DNA of 64,000 bases from Earliella scabrosa (Eukaryota > Basidiomycota > Agaricomycetes > Polyporales > Polyporaceae), in assembly GCA_022605405.1 (NCBI GenBank), contig JABYQQ010000001.1, forward strand, positions 4,216,001-4,280,000. The letters run 5' to 3'. Below the pieces are notes generated by a model. It worked only from the letters and a program-made list of their open reading frames with translations, ran no database searches and was not told where the DNA came from. Shown piece after piece: positions 54,750 to 64,000 of this stretch. The first letter of the stretch is position 1, and each line of letters begins with the position of its first letter. The position numbers were made by a program, and so were the translations under genes.

Positions 54750-57384
54750 CTACTCCTCGTCGGATGCTGGGGTCATCTTTACCCAGAGGCCACCCTATCA
54801 AGTCCTGTTAGCCATCTTCCTGTGACCACCACAATCAAACGACATACCCTCGCAAACATCGTCAGATGGGCTCCGATCCACACCCTCTCCGTACCATCCG
54901 TCCCGGGCGAGTCCGTGTAGCCAGGGGGAATGACCGAGTCGGGCGCGACCTCGGGCGTGAACTCGATCGCTGAGAACTGCTGCAGCAGGCGCACGAGCAT
55001 GAACGACGCCTCATTGTACGCGAACTGCCCCAGATAACAGCATTAGCACGACGCGTAGACGCGACTATGGGCCGGGTACTAGCGGCGCCACCGACGTACC
55101 TGCTGGCCGAGGCAGATGCGCGGTCCGGCGTTGAAGGGCACGAAGATGAACGGGTTCGGCGTGAGGTACTTGTGCAGACGCTCGTCAAGGAAGCGGTCGG
55201 GGTCGAACTTCAAGGCTGCGAAGAGAGATGAGCAGCGTGCATAGCGCGATATGTGTCGGGCCGTACCATCTGGGCCCCACAGGTCCTTACGGCGATGCGT
55301 CAGGAAGACCGAGTAGATGCACCTATGGGTGGTAGAAAATTCGGCGCATTAGTCACAGCTACTGGGACGCATCCGATCGTGACTCACTTCGATCCTTTAG
55401 CGATGAACACGCCCTTTCCGCCGGGCGCAGTGGGTGGGAGCACGGTATCCTTGATAGCAGTCCTAGATCATATCCATTAGAATAACACAAAGTGGCACCT
55501 CACACGCTCTCTCCTACCGGAGGTTGATCGGGCTGTGAGCATCGTCAGCAAGCTGCAATCTCCCCAGACACACTAAAACAACCTACACGGGGGGATACAT
55601 GCGAAGGGTCTCGTTGATGACGGCCCGCAAGTACTTCATGTTCCGAATGTCCTCATACGTCGGCCTGCGCGTCGGTCCAACGACGGACAGAATCTCCTCC
55701 CTGAGACGCTTCAAGATGTCCGGATGCTCCGCGAGCCGATACACCGCGAACGTCAGCGTGCACGCGGTTGTGTCCCGTCCGGCCAGCAAGATGTTCAGCG
55801 TCTCGTCGCGGATGATCGCGTAGTCTACCGCGCACCCAACGCTTAGGCTTCAGCATCACGCCCAGCACCTCCCCCAGAGGAAAGACGGACGAGAGGAACA
55901 TGCACGCACCGTCAGTAACCTGGAGCAGATGGCTCAAAAGCGTCTCCTCCTTCTCCTCCCCGTCCGCCCCCGCCTTCTCCGCCTTCCTCTGCAGCGCGTC
56001 CGTAATGATGGGCGTGATAAACTTGTCGATCGCGCCCCGCTGCGCATCGACCTTATCGTGCCAGAACTCGGCCAAGGGCCACCCGTCCTGGTACTTTGCG
56101 CGCTCCGCCGACGCGATCTGCGCCTGCGCGAACGCGAGTGCAAACGCGTCCGCGTCGGGCTGCACGGTCCGCCTGCGCGCCATCTCGGTCGTCGGCGGGT
56201 AGGGCAGGCCGGCGGAGAGCGAGCGCACGTCCTTGCCGAAGAGGAACTCCGTGGCCGAGTCGAGGGTGAAGCGCGAGACGAGGTCCTGGGACGAAGGTCG
56301 GCGGATGAGGGTTAGAGAGACGAGAGGTTGCACACCTGCCAGTCGACGGCGTATCCCTCGGCCAAGCGCGTCTTCATCTGGCTCAGCGCGTCCATTGCAT
56401 GTCTGCGAGGGCGCGAGTACGGGCAAGATTGAGTGAGTATGGGGGCGTCGGGAGGACATCTGATTGCCACCAACTGACCTGTCGAAGATGTCAAAGTGAC
56501 TGATTCTGTCCTTGCTGAAGAAAGGCCTCGTCATCGAGCGGTGGAACCTGCGGAGCCAACGTCGTCAGTCCATGTCCGGATGCCCTCGTTTAACTTTCAC
56601 TCACTTCCACATCTCGCCTGTGAAACTATGTGAGTCTGTGTAAGCTACAGACACAACGACTGATTGACCCACCATCAGCATTGAAGACACCAACGCCAAG
56701 CAGACTCTGCATCTGTATGCGGAAGGGTTTGCCTAGGGCGATACATGAGAGCGTATAACACGGGGATGGAGAAGAAGGGGACGTACCCTTCTCGTAGCTC
56801 GCAAAGTCGGTCGCCAAGATCGCCTACGAGACGTCGAATGGGATGTGAGCTACGTGAAGTAAGAGGTCTGCTTTCCATGCCCCTGACCTTGATGTGGTCC
56901 GGCTCGGTAGTAAAGAACTACATGTAAGATCCATCAATATTACTGATGCTTATGCGCAACAATGCTCCGCACCCTCTGGAAGAAGAACAGGTTGATGATG
57001 AAGTATGGCCCATACTCCTCGCACAGCCTAAAGAGAAAGTCGCCTGAAGAGATGTCAGCGACAGCCGATGCGCGGTGCACGACTTCAAAAGAACATACGC
57101 TGGAACTTGTCTTCGCCGCTGACCTTTACCCCCTTCTTCGTCACGTACGGCGGCATCGCCGCGCCCATGGCAGAAGCGAGCCGCCTGGTGCGCAGGTCAT
57201 GGAACGTTTGGTGTGCATAGAAGGACACTGGGTACAGCAGGATACAAGCTGCCACACGTTGCCACCAAGATAGGGCTACACCCGAGGCGCGTTCGATAGC
57301 ATAGGCCCCTATGAACGCGAGGAGGGGCGGTGTGGCAATGTAGTGGACATGGCGGGCGAGGAAGGTTGGCCCAGGCGGCGGCAT
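54750..57384 (-). CDS. Cytochrome P450 monooxygenase, CYP63-like (copy 1)
   Basis: Heme monooxygenase anchored in the ER by its N-terminus ([20 protein letters not shown], then further hydrophobic stretches). Middle exons carry [29 protein letters not shown] and [20 protein letters not shown]. Motifs: I-helix [21 protein letters not shown]-helix ExxR in [31 protein letters not shown]; and the heme loop [13 protein letters not shown] with its Cys. The last exons read [20 protein letters not shown], then [10 protein letters not shown] and [14 protein letters not shown]. More than ten introns are present, several at the same places as in copy 2. The family name is inferred from the LPPGP-type start and the CLGQQ loop, as in Phanerochaete PC-1 (CYP63). 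Such enzymes hydroxylate alkanes or aromatics; the substrate here is unknown. Confidence 0.9.
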
Positions 57385-59169
57385 CTGATGAAATGAAAGA
57401 AAGCTCAGTGGACGAGCAAGTGTGATCCTAAGCTGGGTCCTATAGTAGGGGTTTTATGTGATGGTGCTCGGAGGGATGCACTCAACTAAGATGACTGGGC
57501 GCAGCTGGGGCGCTGCGTGCCTAGCCACTCGGCTAAGAGGGGGGACTACTGAATTGATGCAACAAGGTCGCGGCCGGGAGCTGTCTGATGACAACTGTCA
57601 GGCAGGCGCTAGCATCAAATTGCGGGGCAATCGGAGGTCAATGAATGCACAAGTTGCGGCACGAGGACGAGCTGAGGACGACTTTGTTCGAGCGCGCTGT
57701 GGATGACGGTCAATCCACGATCGTCATCCGTTGCCGTCGCAGCGTTATGGGAAAGATGGGAACCACTGCCGGCCCTCGGTAGTCCTTGGTAACCGGAGAC
57801 TCTCCGATAATACTCGTACTCTGCTCGTACTACTTCAAAATTGGACGAGCTAATACCCATCTATAGGCCAGTCGGGGAGCTGAGCTTCAAGCTCGACCAA
57901 CGCAACTACATGTATGAACTTACAAATGACCTGGCAGTAGTACTACAGTGCACACCCTCGTCAAAATTGACGTTCAGTCACCAGTAGCGCGGACAGTGGA
58001 CTGTGGCACTGCTGCACAGTTGAATCGATACCATACTCATCGCGCCCATAGCGGGCATGAACACGTCAACGAACGGACTATTGACACTGCTTATTCTGAA
58101 GACTTCGCAATGTTAATCCAGCACACAATTTGGTTTCCTCGCCTGGCCCCAGAACGAGCGCGCGGACGGGTACCCAGCGGGTAGGGACCACGGAGGTATG
58201 CGCCAGGACTCGAGTATCGGAGCTCAGGTCCCTCCACTGAGCGTACATCCTCTGGGAAGACAGATTATTACGTCACGACGCGATACTCCGCACTGGAAGT
58301 CGCCCCAATCACTACCCCGACGCACGGTGCCAGTCAGCACGGGTCGCGCAGCCTGGCAAATGATGTTAATAATATTATCCGCACTCCCGGCGAATGCCCA
58401 CCGTGAATGAAAGAAGGGATCGATAGTCTACTCACTAGAAGCCTTCAAGCCGTCGTTCTTGCCTTCATGCAGATCGTCCTGAAGCATCGAGACTTGAGCT
58501 TGAACGTTGAACCTTCAATCTTGCCCACCCACCACCCAACACGCCTTTGTCTACATTCATGTCAGCCAACGGTCTGCCGGCCCACTTACGCGTGCTTGAA
58601 CAATTGCTTTGCTCTCGAGGTCTTGAACGTCCGGTCTTGCCTACCCACCACCCAACGCGCCATTGTCAATGTCTTGATACGCAGACTTGCCAGCTCACCT
58701 GCACACCACGGCCCCATCAGTACCCGAGCGACGAGAGGTGGATGGCGACGCAGGAGATACCAGGGACCAGGAAGCCTGCGCAAAGCAGTCGGCGAGCCAA
58801 GTCGAGGAGTTCAGGAGCAAAGAAGATGAGAGAGCGAAGGCAAGCCTGGCGAACGGTCGAGCTCCCCCGCGCACGCCTTGTATTCGGTCGAGTTGGCAGC
58901 GGCGGACGGGTGTCGGCCAAGCGCCCCCCCGGCGAGCACTCAGTACACCGGGGGTGAAGAAACACGGAAGCGAAAAGCAGTGTCACAGCTCTCGGCGGTG
59001 TTGAGACAACATGTGTTTGTGCGTGGTCGAGTGGACCTTGATCCCGGCCATCTGTGCCATACTGCGACGTCCGCGGGATGAGAAACGAGTGGTGAGTAGT
59101 GTGTGGTAATTATTTGAGATCAATATACAGCAAGACGACGAGACTCCCCGGGAAGCAAACTACACCGAT
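57385..59169. other. Intergenic between the two P450 genes
   Basis: Holds the promoter of P450 copy 1 and the 3' flank of copy 2. A short direct repeat at 58499-58666 is listed separately. Overlapping frames around 58400-58960 come from that repeat-rich stretch. I see no P450 fragment in either direction. Confidence 0.5.
58499..58666 (+). repeat. Two-copy imperfect direct repeat
   Basis: CTTGAACGTTGAACCTTC..CTTGCCCACCCACCACCCAACACGCC at 58499-58545 recurs as CTTGAACGTCCGGTCTTGCCTACCCACCACCCAACGCGCC from 58622. Unit spacing is about 123 bp. Origin unknown. Confidence 0.6.
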
Positions 59170-61793
59170 TCATTCAGCCTGGGCTTCGGTCATCCGGACC
59201 CACAGACCGCCCTGCACAAGCACGTCCGAGTCAGCACCACCCATTGCCCCTCGAAAACAGCACGGAAAAACCGACCTTGGCAAACATGGTCAGATGCACG
59301 CCCATCCACACCCTATCACTCCCGTCTGACCCGGGCGTGTCCGCGAAGCCCGGGGGAGGGACAGACTCGGGCGCGACCTCCGGCGCGAGCTCGATGCCGG
59401 ATATCTGCTGCAGAAGCCGGACGAGCATAAACGACACCTCGTTGTATGCGAACTGTTCGTCGGCACGTGTGAGCAGGCTGACTCGCTCAGTATAGTATCT
59501 AGCGGAGACGGTACCTGCTGGCCGAGACAGATGCGCGGTCCGGCGTTGAAGGGCAGGAAGATGAACGGGTTCGGCGTGAGGTACTTGTGCAGCCGTTCGT
59601 CCAGGAAGCGATCCGGGTCGAACTTCAGAGCTATGTGACTGCAATGAGCAAAGCAACGCGCAGTGAGCTGATCAGGTACCATCAGGTCCCCAGAGATCCT
59701 TCCTGCGATGCATGACAAACACGGAATAGATGCACCTAACAGACGTACGGGGGGAAGTAAGTTGACCGATACTGCGGACACAAAGTGAACTGGAAGACTA
59801 ACTTCGTTCCAGCCGCGATGAAGACGCCTTGCTCTCCGGGTACGGTCGGGGGCAAAACGGTGTCTTTCACAGCGCACCTATCCAAAGATGACTGTTAGCT
59901 CGTAAAACGCGTCCGTACGCACGCCACGCCTCCTCACCGGATGTTAGCTGGGCTGCAAGGAATAATGTTACAAGCGTCAGAAATTCGGCGTACAACAAAC
60001 GAGTCGCGCAACCACTCACACTGGCGGGTACAAGCGCAGGACCTCGTTGATGAACGCGCGCATATACTTCAAGTTCCGGATGTCATCGTACGTCGGCCTG
60101 CGCGTCGGCCCGACCACGTCGAGTATCTCCTCCCGCAGGCGCCGCAACATCTCCGGGTGCTCCGCAAGGCGATAGACAGCGAACGTGAGAGTCGATGCGG
60201 TTGTATCGCGCCCAGCCAGGAGGATGTTGAGAGTTTCGTCACGGATGAGGTCCGGATCTACAGGATGGGGTGCCTCAGGTATCAGCATGTCGATGTTCTA
60301 CAAATGTACGGATGGCGAATAGGCACTGACCTGTGGTGACGTTGACGAGCTGCCCCAAGAGCGTCTCGTCCTCTGATATCTTCTCCCCCGGTATCGGGGT
60401 CTTCTCGGCCTTCCTGCGGAGGGCGTCCGCGACGATCGGGTCGATGAATTTGTATATGGCGTCTTTGTGGTCCTCGACTTTGTCGTGCCAAAACTCGGCC
60501 AGCGGCCACGCGTCCTGGAGAGGCAGCCGCTGCGCCGTCGCGTTCAACGCCTCGTAGAGGGCCGAAACAAAGTCTGCCTCCTCCGACTTGGGGCGCGCTG
60601 CGCGTGCGTTGGGCTCCATGGCTGGAGGGTATGGCAGGCCGGTCGCGAGCGAACAGACGTCTTTGCCGAAGAGGAACTCGGTCGCCGAGTCCAGGGTGAA
60701 GCGCGACACGAGGTCCTGTGTCGCCGAAGAATGTGAGGTTAAATGCAGTGAGAGGGCACTCGCACGGACCTGCCAGTCAACCGCATAGCCTTCTCTCATG
60801 CGAGACTTCAACTGCTCGATGGCGTCTGCCGCGTGCCTGTAAGAGAGCTGAGATGGGAGAGCAGACCTAGGTAGGTGGCAGACACTCGCCTATCGAACAG
60901 CTCAAAGTGGCTGATCCTGTCTTTGCTGAAGAACGGCCGGGTCATCGAGCGATGGAATCTTCCTGCGGTCAGACGGCGTGGATATCGGTCTATTGGGTGC
61001 GACTCACTTCCATAGATCCCCTGTGACGAGCTGTCTGTCAATTGACCGCACACTGACGAGTCCGCTCATGCGACGTACCATCTGCATTGAAGACACCGAC
61101 ACCGAGGATGCTCTTGAGCTGTTCACGCATGCTCTCTCCTGTAGGCGATCATGTCGGTGGTGGGAATCCGAACAAGATCATATGTGTCCCACCTTTCTCG
61201 AAACTTGAGAATTCTGTTGCTAGGATAGCCTGGAGGACTGTCGTCAGTGACAAACTGGAGTTGAGTGGTGGGCTCTGACAGGCGGACCTTGATGTGCTCT
61301 GGCTCGGTTGTGAAAAACTATATTATTGCCGATGAGCCTGAGATTAGACCGACAGTTGGAGAATGTAGCGAGACTCATACCCTCTGTATAGTGTACAACT
61401 CAATGATGAAGTGATTGCCGAAGAGTTCACATAGTCGAAAGAGGAACTTCACTGAGGGGACGTTAGTCGATAACCTCGTATTGTCTGGCGGCTAGCACAC
61501 CCACTAGGGTAATCCTTGTTTGGGTCAAATGCAAGGTCATTGGGCATACTCGCCCGCGGGGCAATTGCTAGTCCCAGACGTTCGGCCTTCCTCCTCGTCT
61601 GGAAGTCGCTCCATGATTTGTTTCCGAAGTAGAACACGGGAAGAGAGAGGACGACCGCCAGCGTCACAAGCCATGACGAGACGGTCAGCACTGCCAGTCG
61701 ACGCAGAGCATATATGCCCACAAAGGTGGCAAGAGGCGGGCCTGCAACGTAGTGAGCGTTGCGTAGCAAGAACTTTGGTCCGGGAGGCAGCAT
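59170..61793 (-). CDS. Cytochrome P450 monooxygenase, CYP63-like (copy 2)
   Basis: Tandem relative of copy 1 in the same direction. N-terminus [20 protein letters not shown] with hydrophobic helices after it, then [20 protein letters not shown]. Inner exons: [32 protein letters not shown] and [20 protein letters not shown]. Motifs: [31 protein letters not shown], which holds ExxR (EVLR); [20 protein letters not shown]; and [13 protein letters not shown]. The end reads [20 protein letters not shown], then [12 protein letters not shown] and [13 protein letters not shown] with stop at 59170. Core motifs are nearly identical to copy 1 but linkers differ ([20 protein letters not shown] against [20 protein letters not shown]). 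This suggests an older tandem duplication with some later divergence. Substrate unknown. Confidence 0.9.
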
Positions 61794-61837
61794 TGCTGAG
61801 TGCCGAGGTGCCACCAGTGTCGTCCAGTAGTACCTAG

Positions 61838-61844
61838 TATATAT
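61838..61844 (-). promoter_or_regulatory. TATA box of P450 copy 2
   Basis: ATATATA on the minus strand about 45 bp before the ATG at 61793. The position is close but acceptable for a fungal promoter. Confidence 0.4.
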
Positions 61845-62114
61845 CATTGATCCATCCGCAGCTCAGGCCCAAACATCGGGACATGTTGGGATATTGGTCA
61901 TCGTACCGTCCGTTCATGCCCGCACGGTGGGCGAGGAGCGCATCGTACTTGTTCTCGTCCCGGAAATACCCGCGGTCCCGCGCCTTTCCATATTCGGCAC
62001 ACGGCGGTCGGGTGGCTGTACCCTTTGTCCAAAAAGTTAATCTTGGATCCATCGAGTCCACCCTACTTTAACTTACCACAAGCAAGACCGTCGTCATCCG
62101 CAGAGCCGTTCAAG
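61845..62114. other. Divergent promoter between P450 copy 2 and the phosphatase
   Basis: About 270 bp between the P450 TATA and the phosphatase ATG. Nothing else was recognised. Confidence 0.5.
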
Positions 62115-63206
62115 ATGTTTCCGCCCGTAGAACGCCAGTTGATCGTCTTCGATTTTGACTGGTGAGTCGGGTTTCGGGTCCAGAGCAGGGTCGCCAGATG
62201 ATTAACATCATCCTCCAGGTCTCTTGCCGACCAGGACTCGGACAGATGGGTCCTCGAAGTTCTCGCGCCAAAGCTGCGCAGAAAGATGAAGGACCTCAAG
62301 AAGGACGTCCAATGGACTGATCTTGTGTGAGACATGCGCCACACCACCCAAACGGCCACGATCTGACGAACCAAGTGCGATGACCCTGAAAGAGCTGCAT
62401 GAGCTCGGCGGAACGAAAGAGCAGATCGAAGACGCGCTCCGAGCGATGCCCTTCGTAAATCTCCTCAATTCCTTCCCCGCTCGTCCTTGAGATAGCGCTG
62501 ACGAGCGCCCTCCCACTGCAGCACCCTGCCATGGTCCGCGGCGTCAGCGCGCTCAAATCGAGGGGAAAGACCACCTTCTTCTGCCTCTCGAACGCGAACA
62601 TCGTCTACATCACCACCATCCTCAAGGTCGAGTCCCGCCGCGCCGAGTGTTCCTCTCTATGCCTCTCTGACCCAGCACACAGTCCAAAGGCCTCGAGAGC
62701 CTGTTCGACGAAATCATCACGAACCCCGCCGAGTGGGATCCGTCCGGCCTGCTGAAGCTGCGCCGGCGGATCGACCCCTCGGGGCCCCAGCACGACTGCA
62801 AGGTCGGCTGCAGCCCCAACATGTGCAAAGGTGAACCCCCCACCTCCACCCCTACACCTTGAGCTCGACGTTCTGATGTCTTCTCTGAACAGGCGACGAA
62901 CTCGACGCATTCCTCAAGAGACACGGGCCCGACTTCGACCGCATCATCTACGTCGGCGACGGCTCGAACGACTTCTGCCCCGTCCTCCGCCTCCGCAAGT
63001 GAGTGCTGCGTTGCCAAGTCTGCGCCGCATCGGTCTCACTAACTGAATGTTCGCATATGCACATAGGCAAGATTTGGTCTTCTGCAGACGCTACCGAGGC
63101 CTCTACAACCTCATCAAGCCGTACGAAGAGGAGGGTCGCCTCCACTGCGGCGTCCGCTACTGGACCGGCGCATGGGAGGTGGAGGAGCTCCTCGACCAGC
63201 TGTAGC
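62115..63206 (+). CDS. PHOSPHO-type HAD phosphatase
   Basis: Putative phosphatase of the PHOSPHO1/PHOSPHO2 family (HAD fold), which acts on phosphocholine, phosphoethanolamine or pyridoxal phosphate. Exons: MFPPVERQLIVFDFDW, where the catalytic Asp motif normally DxDxT reads DFDW at the splice, then SLADQDSDRWVLEVLAPKLR. TLKELHELGGTKEQIEDALR follows, then AMPF | HPAMVRGVSALKSRGKTTFF and CLSNANIVYITTILK, the second HAD motif with Ser/Asn. FDEIITNPAEWD is next, then QHDCKVGCSPNMCKG (the Cys-rich CPxNMCKG family hallmark), DRIIYVGDGSNDFCPVL (third motif, GDGxND) and GVRYWTGAWEVEELLDQL with TAG at 63206. Length and introns are ordinary. Confidence 0.9.
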
Positions 63207-64000
63207 TGAGACCGCGGGAAGGAATCCGCACAGCTGTGGCACAGAAGAGATCAGAAGTAGAAATGAACCTGTACGATGTTTCGCTTGTTCAACCGAGCCT
63301 TCCCACAGAGCACACCTGTTGGCACACAATCACAGACCTGTACAATCAGTAGATGGAAGAAAGCGAGCAAGAGGAAGATGTAGATTGGGAGATGGGGGTG
63401 GAGAGAGACAGTACTACAGCCATGACTGCAATTATACATCATTGAGGTGGACGCGAGGCAGAAGCTGGCAGATCGTGTTGGATGAGTATGGTCAAGCCTA
63501 GGGAAGCGAGACTGCAGAGTCCGTAACTATCGACGAGCTCAAAGGAGACAATGTGGTGTATCGAGCGAATCAGAAAGGCGACGTGCGCTTGGAGGCATTG
63601 GGGGGAAACGTGGGGCGCAATGCAAATATATAGACAGTGATGAGGTGAGGCAGTGCGAGAACGAGCTACACATTTATGGCCACTTCGTACGTCGGCCGTT
63701 GAGCGTTGGGAATTGGGATTGACGATTGCGCGTGGGCTTGGGGTTGCGTAAGAGAAACAAGGGAGAACAGAAGAAAACAAGTGCTTGGGCAGCGACCGGG
63801 CGAGTGTCTACGCGGGGAAACTACGCGAGGATAGCGTGCACGAACAACGGAAAGGCAAGCAAGGGAAGACAGGTGCGACGAAAACTGGGGAGTGCATATG
63901 GGAGGCGGGGACCGGACCCACCGCCCGGACAGGAACCGTTCACCGAACCACGCTCACTGCGTCCACAACTCCATCCCGCTCTTTCGCCGCTGCTCCTTCG
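63207..64000. other. Right edge, no supported gene
   Basis: Purine-rich plus strand with short frames only (for example 63439-63780 minus). It may contain the downstream end of a gene beyond the window. No RNA gene or repeat is recognised. Confidence 0.45.

Noticed and set aside
57520..57580. tRNA-like string with a short hairpin
   Set aside because: No T-loop consensus or full cloverleaf could be drawn. No other tRNA candidate in the window passed either.
1..64000. CRISPR array, rRNA genes or retrotransposon with reverse transcriptase
   Set aside because: No regularly spaced repeats, no rRNA sequence and no reverse transcriptase or integrase motif was seen.

Overview
The window reads as nuclear DNA of a filamentous basidiomycete, most likely a wood- or litter-inhabiting agaricomycete (Polyporales-like; an inference). 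Evidence: almost every gene is split by introns of about 50-90 bp with GT..AG ends, coding DNA is GC-rich, and the gene set fits (HET protein, fungal Argonautes, L-fucose-permease-type MFS transporter, GH45/expansin-like secreted protein, formate dehydrogenase, paired P450s of a basidiomycete type). There are no operons, no prokaryotic genes and no CRISPR array. Many coordinates are spans from start codon to stop codon with introns inside; exon joins were read by eye.

Layout. 0.8-4.5 kb: an MTQ1/HemK-type methyltransferase, a HET-domain protein, and a decayed second copy of part of the methyltransferase. 4.7-8.5 kb (-): a complete-looking Argonaute. 9.2-11.6 kb (-): GCN5 histone acetyltransferase with a Cys/His-rich N-terminus. 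12.1-13.3 kb: a predicted GPI-anchored GH45/expansin-like protein. 13.5-15.1 kb (-): NAD-dependent formate dehydrogenase. 16.5-18.8 kb (-): EXS/ERD1-type membrane protein. 19.2-20.6 kb (-): Ser/Gly-rich secreted protein. 20.6-26.8 kb: gene-poor, with an inverted repeat and an 823-bp terminal-inverted-repeat element. 26.8-29.5 kb: bZIP factor and an uncharacterised acidic protein. 32-37.3 kb: MFS sugar transporter and a nucleoside hydrolase. 38.2-40.1 kb: two U24-type C/D snoRNAs, one in a RACK1 intron and one on the opposite strand just upstream. 40.3-43.5 kb: an SDR lacking the usual catalytic Tyr/Lys, divergent from an ACR3 arsenite transporter. 44-47.9 kb (+): a second Argonaute. 48.1-54.5 kb (-): an orphan protein, a DUF4436-like membrane protein and TFIIH subunit TFB1. 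54.7-61.8 kb (-): two related P450 genes. 62.1-63.2 kb (+): a PHOSPHO-type phosphatase.

How it fits together. Most neighbours are unrelated housekeeping or accessory genes. The notable patterns are the two Argonaute paralogues in one 64-kb window, which differ at the fourth catalytic residue (D versus H), and the duplicated U24 snoRNA around RACK1, whose intronic placement matches yeast ASC1/U24. I found no clearly new multi-gene system; these two arrangements, the terminal-inverted-repeat element and the degenerate SDR are the best leads.
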